In this document: in pieces, positions 32,276 to 42,729 of the stretch | Numbering within the stretch: position 1 is the stretch's first letter | How the letters are laid out: each line of letters starts with the position of its first letter | Source of the DNA: Neoarius graeffei | Lineage: Eukaryota > Chordata > Actinopteri > Siluriformes > Ariidae | DNA: 64,000 bases | Direction: 5' to 3' | Assembly: GCF_027579695.1 (NCBI RefSeq) | Contig: NC_083575.1 | Span: 33,330,382 to 33,394,381 of the forward strand | Notes under the pieces: model-generated | What the model was told of the DNA's origin: nothing | Database searches by the model: none | The model's input: only the letters and a program-made list of their open reading frames with translations | Position numbers and translations under genes: made by a program

Positions 32276-33995
32276 CAGTGTTCTCCCCAGAGCGTTTTGC
32301 GTGTCAGGGCTGACACTTTAATTTCATTCCAAAACACGCTTTAAATTTGCTGACATGTTATTTTTTTGCTCCAACACTCGCTGAAAAATCACGTTAGATT
32401 TCTACCTTGTGATGTTTGGGGCATATTTTGAAGGAAAATCAGTATTTTGGGCTGGTCTGCTGCCATGATGCACTCAGACAGACTGGAAATACCCCTGGGA
32501 AATCTCCAATCATAACAAATGCCCTCAATCACTTTGCTGCTGCACTGATACCATGATGCTTCAGTGTGTGGCTGAGCACCTTGCACTGACATCACATTTA
32601 CCTTAGCAACCATCATTACCCTATGCCTGGGGGACAAGCGAACTTTGTTTACATACTGTTCACATACTGAAGCCAAGCAAAAATGTCCGGCATCTGTTGC
32701 CCGAAGAAAAGTACAGCTAAAAAAGCTTTACTATTGGATTACTTGGATAATCTTAATCAGAAAGAAGTGAAGGATAGATATATGTGGAAATTAGAGTTTA
32801 TTAGTGGTTATGATCCATACAAAATTCTTTTTAATAACTGGAGTGATGGTGCAGATTTGTGGTCTAGTGTTAGCATTAGTTACATGTTGGAATATACCTT
32901 CTTTTTCCTAAAGAGTCCTGACACGGAAGAACAGTTAAAAAACTACAAAAGCAAGAAAACCTTCTTTGTGTAAAGACTTTTTCCTGACATCAGCTTTTGG
33001 GAACGGAATGTTGTGAAAGCCAAAGCATTAACTCTCAAAGGACTCCTACCTGAACTGTGAGCTAGATGGTATTCCCGGCCCTCCATGCCTCAACAGTCCG
33101 AAGGACATCTAGTTACACAGCTATTTGCACTATGTCATTTACACATTGATACTTATATTATTTAACTTATATACTTATATTGTTAAAACAATATCTGAAG
33201 TGTTACTTTTTGTAAAATAACAAAATATCTTGCTTTAAACTTTCAAATAATATTGTAAGATTTAATTTTATCAAATAGTGGATGGTACAACAATTACAAA
33301 CATTAACAGAATCAGCACATTCCAGTTGTAGCTATAGTCATATAGTAATTACTGTATAATCACCCTTGTAATAATAATTTCAATAAATGGTTAATGTTCA
33401 GTCCCCTCTTCATTTATTCTCTATTCAAAAGCCACAACTGAGTCACACAGGTTGATCAATGTGTAACGGACAATAAGAATTTTATCCAAAGTATGAAGTA
33501 GGCCTAAGTATAAAGGGCATTTGTGCAGTAAATGCAGTCTGCAAGTTTTGTTTTTTTTTACTGCAATAGAACTCATTTAAACTTTTGGTCAGTGGTGTTC
33601 TGGCAGTGGTTCAGGTAATAAAACAGCATTATTACATAATACATTGTTGTCAGATGATAACTTTATTTATTGCTCATGTCAACTCCATGTTACAAGCCAC
33701 AACATCACAGACCTTCACTTGTAGCAACCTTTTCAACCATGTTAACAGTAAAAAGTGACAGTGTCAGTACCATCATAAAATGCTCCTAAAAGTCACCAGG
33801 TGCCACGAAATGGGCTCTCTTTTTTCAAAATTTTCTGGGAGGGGCTCTCTGGACCCCCCCCCCATGAGAGGGGTGAAACCCCCTCCCCTCATACTTCCCC
33901 CCATGTGCTTACATACTCTCCACCCTACGCCCATGCAGGGTGGCCTGTGGCCACCCAAAAGTTAAGGCTTTATTTTAATCCTGGAGAGAACACTG
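32276..33995 (+). mobile_element. DNA transposon with CAGTGTTCTC ends and a YqaJ/SWIM-type exon
   Basis: The left end CAGTGTTCTCCCCAG and the right end CTGGAGAGAACACTG are inverted repeats. The RT codons CTGATC are duplicated at 32270-32275 and 33996-34001, an exact 6-bp TSD. It is 1720 bp long with one recognisable exon at 32683. CAGTG ends recall hAT, but hAT duplications are usually 8 bp, so the superfamily is open. Confidence 0.82.
32683..32973 (+). pseudogene. YqaJ/SWIM-type protein first exon (copy B)
   Basis: The ATG at 32683 begins MSGICCPKKSTAKKALLLDY. It continues LDNLNQKEVKDRYMWKLEF, GYDPYKILFNNWSDG, SISYMLEYTFFFLKSP and LKNYKSKKTFFV, then TAA at 32971. It is closely similar to copy A (16576). 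The same block order as in copies C and D (YLxxL, WxxD, tyrosine-rich YL motif, LKxYKS) links it to the YqaJ/SWIM family, though sequence identity across the two groups is low. SWIM and nuclease parts are not present. Confidence 0.6.
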
Positions 33996-34001
33996 CTGAT
34001 C

Positions 34002-34299
34002 TATTCCCCTGATGAAGCTTCCCATCACAACCATATAAGGTCAGTACTAACCCAATTATTAGAGAATCACTTGTTCATCAAAGCTGAGAAATGTGAGTTC
34101 CAAGTCAACCAGATTTCCTTCCTAGGCTATATCATTAGCGCAGAGGGTGTAAGCATGGACTAGAGTAAAGTCTTGGCAGTCACATCCTGGCCCACTCCCA
34201 CCTCCATGAAGGAGCTACAACGCTTCCTGGGGTTTGCAAATTTTTTTCATTGCTTCATTTGTGGGTTCAGCTTGATTGCTGCTCTTCTCATCACTTTGC
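34002..34299 (+). pseudogene. Chromodomain element 1 reverse transcriptase, second part
   Basis: The frame resumes at YSPDEA directly after the DNA element. The thumb/connection motifs [26 protein letters not shown] and [11 protein letters not shown] are present. A TAG at 34161-34163 interrupts it. It continues to the TTAA where the next insertion starts. Confidence 0.88.
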
Positions 34300-34303
34300 T
34301 TAA

Positions 34304-34676
34304 CCCCTTCAGAGACAAGGAAAAATGCGACGGAACTTCATGTGTACAATTGATAGACAGAAGATAGAATACCTTTATTGTCACTGCACAAATGTACAAT
34401 GAAATTTAGTTCATCATAGGAAAGCAAAGCCGCTGCATACGTGCACGCCGCCACTCTTGGGCACTTCAGCCCAAGGCTGTCCAATGTTAGCCTAACTGCA
34501 TGTCTTTGAACTGTGGGGGAAACCGGAGCACCCAGAGGAAACCCACACAGACAGAACATGCAAACTCCACACAGAAAGACCCCCGTCAGCCACTGGGCTT
34601 GAACCCAGAACCTTCTTGCTGTGAGACGACAGTGCTATCCACTTACACCACCATGTACACATTATGGCCAAAGGGG
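34304..34676. mobile_element. TTAA-target element (piggyBac- or Kolobok-like remnant) with LINE and SINE pieces
   Basis: The ends CCCCTTC and AAGGGG are flanked by TTAA (34300-34303 and 34677-34680), with the gypsy frame intact on both sides. The inside has a LINE 3' end-like piece (ACCTTTATTGTCACTGCAC, 34369-34387) and an old family a SINE piece on minus (34490-34653). It has no coding capacity. The TTAA duplication supports a piggyBac- or Kolobok-type transposase as mover. Confidence 0.7.
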
Positions 34677-34680
34677 TTAA

Positions 34681-35190
34681 GAAGGGACCACACTGTCTCC
34701 AATGGAACACAGCAGCCAAGGAGGTCTTCAATCAGCTCGAGTCTGCATTCACCACAGCACCCATCCTTCAGCATCCAGACCCTACAAAGCCATCCATAGT
34801 AGTGGTCGATGCTTCAGAGACAGGATTAGGAGGAGTCCTTTCGCAGAGTCTAGGGGAAAAAACTCAAATTGCACCCAATAGCCATTTATTCCAAGAAGTT
34901 AACCCCTACTGAGCAAAATTATGACATTGGCAATAGAGAACTCCTGGCCATCAAGCTGGCATTAGATGAGTGGCGAGACCAGTTAGAGGGCACCACGCAC
35001 CCATTCACCATCCTCACAGACCATAAGAACCTAGAGTACCTGAAGACTGCAAAACGCCTGAACCCCCACCAAGCCAGATGGGCTTTATTCTTCATCCATT
35101 TTAGATTCACAATCTCCTACCATCCTGGTTCTAGGAATACTAAAACTGACACACTTTCCAGAATTCACACCACTTCAAACCATCCTTCAT
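34681..35190 (+). pseudogene. Chromodomain element 1 RNase H
   Basis: The sequence runs from KKGP through IVVVDASETGLGGVLSQ (first Asp) to [14 protein letters not shown] (Glu) and [18 protein letters not shown] (Asp), with the end [14 protein letters not shown]. One frame change lies near 34860-34912. The domain removes RNA from RNA-DNA hybrids during reverse transcription. It is directly followed by integrase. Confidence 0.9.
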
Positions 35191-35198
35191 AACCCACT

Positions 35199-35992
35199 CC
35201 CATCTTGCCCTCTGACTGTTCTGTGCAAGCTGTGTCTTGGGATCTCAATAAGGAAATAACACAGTCTCAACCTCCTAGCCCACCTGAAAACTGTTCTCCT
35301 GGACTTATTTATGTGCTGCCACAATTTCAGGGAAAATTTATCACTTGGGCCCATTCCTCTCCAGCCATGGGACATCCCAGTATCCACCGTACATACTGAC
35401 TCTTCAGAAACAAATATTGGTGGGAGAACATGACCTCAGACGTAAACCATTTTATCTCCTCCTGCTCTGCTTGTGCCCAAGCTAAAGTTCCACGAGTTCC
35501 ACTGGCCGCAAAACTTTGTCCGCTCCCAGTGCCCCAATGACCCTGGTCACATATAGCAATTGACTTTCTCACTGACCTACCCCAATCCCAAGGCAACACA
35601 GTCATCCTGGTAGTCATAGACCAATTCTCTAAAGCCCTCAAACTTCTCCCACTGCCCGGCTTACCCACAGTATTTGAAACTGCAGAACTCATATTCAACC
35701 ACATTTACAGATACTATGGCATCCCAGAAGATATCATCAGTGACTGAGGTCCCCAATTCATTTCCAGAGTATGGGCTAAGTCCCCAGGATATGCACCATG
35801 AGATTGAGTATGGGCTTCCACGAAGGATTTATGAGAGCCGAATACCTGCCAAAAACTCCAAGCTTGTTACATAGGCCCATTCAAGGTAATGGACAGTGTC
35901 AGTGAGGTCTCGCACAAGCTGGAGTTCCCACTGCACTGCAAAATGGCCCCACATTCCATGTGTCATGCCTAAAGCCCACCATCCAAGGTCCC
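35199..35992 (+). pseudogene. Chromodomain element 1 integrase, first part
   Basis: The HHCC region is near 35330-35480 (HSSPAMGHPSIHRTY, then CSACAQAKVPR). The catalytic core has [15 protein letters not shown] and, after a stop, [11 protein letters not shown]. An internal deletion then removes the Glu region, so the frame passes from the GPQF motif almost at once to the C-terminal GPF-like part. The Gmr1-like element starts at 35993, right after the GTCCC target. Confidence 0.85.
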
Positions 35993-36138
35993 TGTAACAC
36001 TTCCTGATGTGGGTGGAGCACAGAAGCATGGCAGGCGAGAGTTGATGTTTATCCAAAAACTTTATTGATCTTTTCAGCTTCCTTTTATCACTCACTCATT
36101 CATTCACTCACTCACTCACTCACTCACTCACTCACTCA

Positions 36139-36175
<37 letters not shown>

Positions 36176-36359
36176 GCATTGTGGTTGGGGAGAGAGCTCC
36201 CTTTCTCTGCTCTCTCTCTCCTTTTATGCTCCATCCCTGTAACAAACAGTAACACACACACACATTAATTGACAGTAGGTGGAATGAATTAGCCACTTAC
36301 CTTCCCCGATCCCACCCTCCATTCACAGACTGCTGCTTGGCCACACCCCCACTGCCACA
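35993..36359 (-). repeat. 3' LTR of Gmr1-like copy 2
   Basis: 367 bp, paired with 40637-41009. It contains (CACT)n and (CA)n at about 36090-36170, and TTTTATGCTCC downstream. Confidence 0.93.
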
Positions 36360-36529
36360 TACCCCCACTGCCCGACTCAGGCCGGGGAGCCATCCGGCCT
36401 GAAGCTGACTCCCCCCCTGATGGGACAGGAAGTCCGCCACCACAATCTGTGCCCCCAGCCTGTGGATCACCTCGAACTTAAATGGCTGGAGGGCAAGATA
36501 CCAACGGGTGATCAGCGCATTGGCATCCT

Positions 36530-37899
36530 TTATGCGGTGGAGCCACTGGAGGGGCGCGTGGTCCGAACAGAGAGTGAAAGGGCAACCCAGCAGGTAGTAT
36601 CAGAGGGCGAGGACCGCCCACTTGATGGCGAGACACTCCTTCTTGATTGTGCTGTACCTGCTTTCATGCATCGAGAGTTTTCAGCTGATGTACAGCATGG
36701 GGCGTTCCTCGCCCTCCACCTCCTGGGACAAAACAGCCCCCAGCTCTCTGTCCGATGCATCAGTCTGCAAAATAAATGGGAGAGAAAAGTCAGGGGAGTG
36801 TAAAAGTGGACCCCCACACAGTGCAGCTTTTACCTCAGAGAAGGCCTGTTGGCACTGCTCTGTCCACTCGACCAGATCTGGAGCCCCCTTTTTAGTGAGA
36901 TCAGTTAGCGGGCTGGTGAGGTCTGAATAATTAGGTAGAAACCTATGATAATAGCCAGCCAGCCCCAAGAACCGTCTCACCTCCCTTTTTGGTCTTGGGC
37001 CTCAGGCAGGCCGCAATTGCTGCGGTCTTGTTAATTTGGGGACGCACCTGCCCATGGCCCAAGTGGAACCCCAGATACCATACTTCCACCCGCCCAATCG
37101 CACACTTTTTTGGGTTAGCTGTGAGGCCCGCTCGCCTCAGCGACTTTAGGACAGCCCTCAAGTGTTCCAAGTGCCACGGCCAATCATTACTGAAGATTAC
37201 AATGTCATCTAGATAGGCGGCCGCGTAGGCAGCGTGAGGGTGGAGGACCCTGTCCATAAGCCGCTGGAACGTAGCGGGCGCCCCAAACAACCCAAAAGGG
37301 AGTGGGACAAATTGGTGTAATCCAAACGGTGTGGAAAAGGCCATTTTCTCTCGGGATAGAGGAGTCAAGGGGATCTGCCAATATCCCTTTGTTAGATCCA
37401 GTGTCGAATAAAAGCGAGCAGCGCCTAACCGATCAAGCAACTCATCAATGCGAGGCATTGGGTATGCATCAAATTTAGACACAGTGTTGACCTTTCTATA
37501 GTCCACACAGAACCGGACCAACCCGTCGGTCTTGGGAACCAGGACCACTGGGCTGCTCCAGTCACTGTGGGACTCCTCGACTATGCCCATTTTGAGCATG
37601 GCCTTGAGTTCGTCCCGAACCACCTTTTTCTTGTGTTCGGGCAAGCGGTAAGGGCGGCTATGCACTACCACCCCCAGGGTCGTTTTGGTGTGGTGTTCTA
37701 TGAGGTGGGTACGGCCAGGAAGGGGCGAGAACACGTCGGAAAATTCCTTCTGCAACTTTGCTACCTCTGTGAGTTGGGCCAGTGAGAGGTGGTCTCCACA
37801 AGGAACCTGAGTGGTCCGAGATGTTATCTTTTTTACCTCCAGCCCCAGCTCCTCCTTCTCTGGGATTACTGACACCAATGCCACGGGGACCCCCCTCAT
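36530..37899 (-). pseudogene. Gmr1-like copy 2 reverse transcriptase and RNase H
   Basis: A long frame of 318 residues (37899-36943) holds FSDVFSPLPGRTHL, VRFCVDYRKVNTVSKFDAYP, FYSTLDLTKGYWQIPL, FGAPATFQRLMD and the intact YLDDIVI. A frameshift near 36960-36980 leads into RNase H (36980-36681, FILQTDASDRELG), then weakly conserved sequence to 36530. In life it would be the last part of Pol. The RT active site is intact. Confidence 0.9.
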
Positions 37900-37908
37900 T
37901 CCAGCATT

Positions 37909-38847
37909 TTAAAAGGGTAAGGTTGTAGATTTGCCGTGCCCCACCCCATCCGTTCGCTTCACCTCATAGTCGATGTCCCCGACTCGCCGTGTGACCTCAA
38001 AGGGTCCTTGCCACTTGGCGACTAATTTAGAACTTGATGTGGGCAATAATATGAGCACTTTGTCTCCCGGCATGAACTCTCTAAGGTGCGTGCCCCTGTC
38101 ATACAGCCGGCTTTGACGTTCTTGTGCCTGCCGTAAATTCTCCTGGGTTAGGTACGTGAGGGTGTGGAGTTTTGCGTGCAGGTCAAGAATGTACTGGATT
38201 TCATTTTTACTTGGTGAAGGTCCCTCCTCCCAATTTTCCCGTAGCACGTCCAGAATGCCACGCTGCTTACGCCAATATAATAATTCAAAGGGAGAAAACC
38301 CTGTGGAGGCTTGCGGGACCTCTCATACTGCGAACAACAGGGGCTCTAGCCACTTATCCCAATTATGCACATCTTCACTTTTGAATTTACGGATTATGTT
38401 TTTGAGTGTCTGGTTAAATCACTCTACTAAGCCATCCGTTTGTGGGTGATAAACACCGGTGCGGATAGACTTAATCCCCAGTAACCATACAGCTCGCGCA
38501 GTGTGCGTGACATAAACGAAGTGCCTTGGTCTGTCACGATTTCTTTCGGAATCCTGACCCGGGAGATAAAGCAGAAGAGCACTTCCACAATACTGCGTGC
38601 TGAGATATTGCCGAGAGGCACTGCTTCCGGATATCGCATTGCATAGTCCACTAGAACTAAAATAAAGCAATATCCCCGTGCTGACCGATCTAATGGCCCG
38701 ACTAGCTCAATCCCAATTCACTCAAATGGGGTCTCAATTAGAGGAAGAGGGCGCAAAGGCGCTTTTGGAGTGGCCACGGGATTTACTAATTGGCATTCAT
38801 GGCATGCCGCGGACCATCGATCGACATCCCCACGAATCCCTGGCCAA
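37909..38847 (-). pseudogene. Gmr1-like copy 2 integrase core and C-terminus
   Basis: The core is at about 38720-38427 with the motifs AMRYPEAVPLGNIS and VTDQGTSFMSRTL, then TDGLVE. The GPY/F-like end, WQGPFEVTRRVGDIDYEV, lies near 37980. Stops and frame changes occur between 38420 and 38250. The end runs into the RT frame at 37899. Confidence 0.85.
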
Positions 38848-38864
38848 TAGAATCGGGCCATTAT

Positions 38865-39581
38865 TCAGGCTAGTGTTTTATCTTGCCCCAAGTGTCCAGC
38901 CATGGGATTAAAGTGAGCTGCATGGAACATGAGTTCCTTACGGCTCTTTGGGATTAACAACTGGGTTATTTGTTCCTTGGTTTGAGTGTCCTGTGTCACT
39001 TGGTACAATTTATCTTTAATAATGGCAAAATAGGGGAAGGTCGGTGCTGCACTTGGCTGAAAAGTTTGACCATCGATTACTCTCACTTGGTCAAACGCAT
39101 GCCGCAGAGTCTCGTCTTGCGACTGCTCTAACGGGAAATCCCCAAGGGAATCCCCGAGACAGGGAGGAGGAGCGGGCTGCTCCTCACTCTGTCGCGGTGT
39201 TGATGTAGACGGCTCTGCGACAGCTTCTCCAGTCAACGCCACACTGGGACCTTCCTGTGACCTACTAGTGCAGGACCCACTGTGTGTTAAATATTCCATT
39301 AGGTTTTTAAATCCCGGCCAATCAGTACCCAAAATCAATGAGTGGGTGAGACGGGGACTAACCGCCACCTTTATTCTATGCATTTGGCCCCGGAATAGAA
39401 TTTGGACAGACACTAGAGGGTAATGATGAACATCCCCATGCACACACAACACTTTCAGTGCTTGTGCTCCCCCCAATGCCTCACCTTGCACCAGGCGTTG
39501 GTGAATTGAGGCCTGATTGCAACTGGAATCCGCCAAAGTGTGATATGTAGCCCCTTGGATACTCACCAGTATGTGATACAT
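38865..39581 (-). pseudogene. Gmr1-like copy 2 protease to integrase N-terminus
   Basis: A 238-residue open frame. The protease site reads HTLADSSCNQASIH, with DSS instead of DSG. The linker LRHAFDQVRVIDGQTF is shared with copies 1 and 3. The zinc-binding start of integrase (HFNPMAGHLGQDKTLA) ends the frame. An Asp-Ser-Ser site is unusual for a retropepsin, so activity is doubtful. Confidence 0.85.
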
Positions 39582-39736
39582 TCTGGCCCAATCGGGGGTG
39601 GTTTATGGCACGTCAGGGATCCGGATTACAGCATCCACCTCCCTTGCGGAGCTCTGACCTTGGAGATGCTCCGATTCCCCGCCGCGCCAGCACACCAGCC
39701 CAGGCTTTCCCTCTGCACTGGTGTTATGGGTGTCAG

Positions 39737-40597
39737 TCACCTGAGGGGGAGACAACACAGACACAGGAGAGGGACGGGGAGGACACCACGGGTGCGACGG
39801 GCCATCTGGGGAGGAGCCAGCCACTGCCTCCGTGGCAGGGGAACGGGGTGGGGAGGGGGGCAAGAGACAGGGGTAGAAAATAGAGAAGAGAAGCAAGGGG
39901 AGATGCCTCGTCTGCCTGCCATTGGAGCCGCCTCCAGATGGTTCTCCGCCAGCTTGATGGCTCGCTCCAGCAATGCCGGCTGATGACACTGGACCCATTC
40001 CGCCATTCCTTCCGGAAGTCGAAAAACAAACTGCTCCAGTGCCACCAGATCGATGATCTCGTCGGCGTCGTGGTTTTCCATCCTCAGCCACTGCGGGCAG
40101 GCGTCCCGGAGTTGCTGGCCGAATGCAAACGGCCGGCCAACTTCCTCCAATGCCAGCATCCAGAAGCACTGGCGATGTTGCTCCGGGGAGCGGCCAAGCC
40201 GCTGCAGGATGGCTTTCGTTAGGTCAGCGTAGACCAGCCAGCTGTCAGCAGGGAGCTGCTGCACTGCGAGCTGTGCCTCACCAGTCAGGAGCGGGAGAAA
40301 GTGCCCTGCGCGCTGCTCCAGCAGCCACCCCCACGCCTCGGCTGCTTGCTCGAAAAGAGTGAGGAACGCTTCCGGATCGTCCTGCTGTCCTATCTTTGTG
40401 AGGGTGGCGGCAGCGGTGGTCGACGCCCCTGCTGATGCGAGCCGGTGCCAGAACGCCTGGCGATCTTCCTGCTGGGCCAGCATCAAGGCTTCGAGGCGTT
40501 GCTCCTGCTCCTTTCGGAGGGCGATCAGCGCTTGATGCTGGTTCTGCTGGGTGGTAGCGAGGTCAAGGATGAGCTCTTCGAATGGCGGGGACTCCAT
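39737..40597 (-). pseudogene. Gmr1-like copy 2 gag with SCAN-like capsid segment
   Basis: The ATG at 40597-40595 lies about 40 bp inside the 5' LTR. The frame is open to 39737. After a coiled-coil-like start (LRKEQEQRLEALMLAQQE) comes PEAFLTLFEQAAEAWGWL. The SCAN-like block follows at about 40230-39920: SPEQHRQCFWMLALEEVG, then IIDLVALEQFVFRLPEG, then ERAIKLAENHLEAAP. The downstream zinc knuckle is degraded (CWRGGESEHLQGQ). Of the three gag copies in the family here, this one has the most complete frame. Confidence 0.87.
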
Positions 40598-40622
40598 GGG
40601 GTGGTTCTCTTCTGTGCTCCCA

Positions 40623-40635
40623 GGTTTCAGCACCA
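40623..40635 (-). promoter_or_regulatory. Candidate primer binding site, Gmr1-like copy 2
   Basis: TGGTGCTGAAACC on minus, one base inside the 5' LTR, the same position and nearly the same sequence as in copy 1. Confidence 0.7.
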
Positions 40636-40636
40636 C

Positions 40637-40762
40637 TGTAACACTTCCTGATGTGGGTGGAGCACAGAAGCATGGCAGGCAAGAGTTGATGTTTATCCAA
40701 AAACTTTATTGAGCTTTTCAGCTTCCTATTATCACTCACTCACTCATTCATTCTCTCACTCA

Positions 40763-40812
<50 letters not shown>

Positions 40813-41009
40813 CATTCTGGTTGGGGAGAGAGCTCCCTTTCTCTGTTCTCTCTCTCCTTTTATGCTCCGTCCCTGTAGCAAACAGTGACACACACACACA
40901 TATACACACACACATTAATTGACAGCAGGTGGAATGACTTAGCCACTTACCTTCCCCGACCCCGCCCTCCATTCACAGACTGCTGCTTGGCCATGCCCCC
41001 ACTGCCACA
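40637..41009 (-). repeat. 5' LTR of Gmr1-like copy 2
   Basis: 373 bp, ending in GCCACA on plus, followed by the TSD GTCCC. It has a long (CA)n run at about 40764-40810. Confidence 0.93.
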
Positions 41010-41014
41010 GTCCC

Positions 41015-41266
41015 CTAGCCTCCAACATTCCTACCCAGGAATATCCCTCCCTGGAACTAGAAGGAGACCCCATGTACCAGGTTCATAAGATCCTCAACTC
41101 TCGGTGCAGACAGGAACAGCTGGAATACTTGGTGGACTGGGAGTGGTATGGCCTGGAGGAACGTAGCTGGGTCAACTCCAGGGACATCTTGAACCCACTC
41201 CTATTGCAAGAATTCCACAAGGAGCATCCAGATAAACCAGCTCCGAGAAAGAGGGGCCATCCTTGA
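41015..41266 (+). pseudogene. Chromodomain element 1 integrase C-terminus with chromodomain
   Basis: The gypsy frame resumes after the Gmr1-like element. At about 41072-41200 it reads [30 protein letters not shown], then [14 protein letters not shown]. This is the chromodomain pattern (Y-x-V-x-x-I-L, YLV-W-GY, SW) found at the integrase C-terminus of chromoviruses, where it directs integration to marked chromatin. The end of the frame precedes a G-rich tract (41290-41304), the likely polypurine tract just before the 3' LTR. Confidence 0.9.
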
Positions 41267-41287
41267 AAGAAGTTTGCTCCCATAGGG

Positions 41288-41304
41288 GGCACCTTGGGGG
41301 GGGG
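41288..41304 (+). promoter_or_regulatory. Polypurine tract of chromodomain element 1
   Basis: The G-rich stretch GGGGGGGGG lies four bases before the 3' LTR, in the position of the plus-strand primer. Confidence 0.6.
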
Positions 41305-41307
41305 TTC

Positions 41308-41713
41308 TGTCAGTAACAGTGCTGAAAACCTGAGTTTCATAGCAACCTCCAAACATGAGTGCTCCAGACTACAACTCCCAAGAGACACAGCACCCCTCAT
41401 CTCCAGAATACTAACGAGAGCACCTGTCTCCAATTATTGAAGCACTACTTCCCTATATAAGCTCAGCAGTCACAAACACACCTCATGAAGTATCATTCTG
41501 TGTCTCCATACCTGATCATACCAAGCCTTCTGATTTCCTGACTGACTTCTAATGCTTAGACTTTGTTTATGTTTATTTCCCAACTCCATTTCCCCGTCTG
41601 CCCTCTGATACATCCCTGACTATGACTTCTACCTGCCGATTTGGATTTGTTTACATTTTACAATGCACCCACCTTCCTCTGCGCTTGCATCAGTAAGTAC
41701 CTGCACCCTGATA
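41308..41713 (+). repeat. 3' LTR of chromodomain element 1
   Basis: 406 bp, TGTCAG to CTGATA (last CA changed to TA), then the TSD ATATA. The position of the predicted RNA start reads ATGAAGTATC, three bases different from the 5' LTR. Confidence 0.92.
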
Positions 41714-42285
41714 ATATAAAGTGGGTGCTGCAGACACAAGCATTTTTGATTGTGTCCTCATTCCAGTCAACACGTTTAATCGCTTGCAGCCGGTTGCTCT
41801 GAAACAGTTGTGATCCTGTCAGAATCCTGTAAAACTTGAGTCTGCCGGTGGAATATCAATTCTGACAACTGTATATGCAACAACCAGACATTTTGATTCC
41901 GGAAACAGTTTTTATTCTATTTTAAATGTTTGCTACCTCATCTGTGTCAGTCAGAATGGCTGGAGAACAACACCACTTCTGTTGCCAAGGTGCATGTGCA
42001 ATTTTTGATGATGTTGGCTATGTAGGGATCTATACCTCAGTGAGTTTTCAGAGCTGTGCTTATTTATTTTCATATGAATTTAGTTTTTAGTTGTGGCTGG
42101 GCACCACCTAAACTGATAATCTCATCAGTTTTTCTTTGGCTAATCAGACACAAGGTATGCCACCACTTTTGCTGGAGCAGTTGGGGGTTAGGTGCCTTGC
42201 TCAAGAGCACTTCAGCCAGTCCTGCTGGTCTATGGAATTGAACCAGCAAACTTTTGGCCCCAAAGCTGCTTCTCTAACCATTCCC
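41714..42285. other. Flank of chromodomain element 1, possibly ISL2EU-like element 2, with a repeat piece
   Basis: 41719-42140 has no recognisable frame. 42150-42285 contains GTGCCTTGCTCAAGAGCACT and TGGAATTGAACCAGCAAAC, a dispersed fish repeat piece known to me only by this sequence. It ends at the Gmr1-like fragment. Confidence 0.4.
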
Positions 42286-42405
42286 AGCCTGGGAGATAAC
42301 ACGGAAGAGCGCTTCCATAATACTGTGTGCAGAGGTATTATGGAGAGGCATCACTTCTGGATATCATGTTGCATAGTCCACCAGAACTAAAATAAAGTGA
42401 TATCC

Positions 42406-42729
42406 TCATGCTGACTGATCTAATGGCCTGACAAGATACATACCAATTCTCTTGAAGGGGATCTCAATTAGGGGGAGTGGGCGCAAAGGCACTTTTGGAG
42501 TGGCTGCAGGATTTACTAATCGGCATTTGCGGAACACCACATACCACTGACGAATGTCCCTACAAATCCCTGGCCAATAGAACTGGGTCATTATTCGGGC
42601 TAGTGTTTTATCCTGCCCTAAGTGTCTGGCCATGGGATTAAAGTGAGCCGTATGGAACACAAGTTCCCTACAGCTCTTAGGGATTAACAATTGTGTTAAC
42701 TGTTCACTGGTTTGAGTGCCCTGCATCAC
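42406..42729 (-). pseudogene. Gmr1-like copy 3 integrase fragment
   Basis: 107 residues with the integrase zinc-binding region (HFNPMARHLGQDK; the Cys pair reads VVFRKCRLV, so one Cys is lost) and the beginning of the core (GMYLVRPLDQS, where copy 1 has GMDLVGPLD). The catalytic Asp is changed to Tyr. The fragment is inactive. Confidence 0.85.

Larger units (their letters stand above)
35993..41009 (-). mobile_element. Gmr1-like Ty3/gypsy retrotransposon, copy 2, with both LTRs
   Basis: LTRs at 35993-36359 and 40637-41009, with an exact 5-bp TSD, GTCCC (35988-35992 and 41010-41014). Domain order on minus is gag, protease, integrase, RT, RNase H, as in copy 1. It is better preserved than copy 1, with long open frames for gag and RT. 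The LTRs contain CA/CACT microsatellites at their element 3' side. Confidence 0.95.
28120..41713 (+). mobile_element. Chromodomain Ty3/gypsy retrotransposon 1, with four nested insertions
   Basis: LTRs at 28120-28541 and 41308-41713, TSD ATATA exact (28115-28119 and 41714-41718). Order is gag, protease, RT, RNase H, integrase, chromodomain. It is interrupted by a solo LTR (29524-31287), a DNA element (32276-33995), a TTAA element (34304-34676) and a Gmr1-like element (35993-41009). Without these it is about 4.7 kb. Every domain has stops or frame changes. Confidence 0.94.

Noticed and set aside
41072..41266. Host chromodomain (CBX-like) gene
   Set aside because: It is in frame with gypsy integrase and directly before the 3' LTR.
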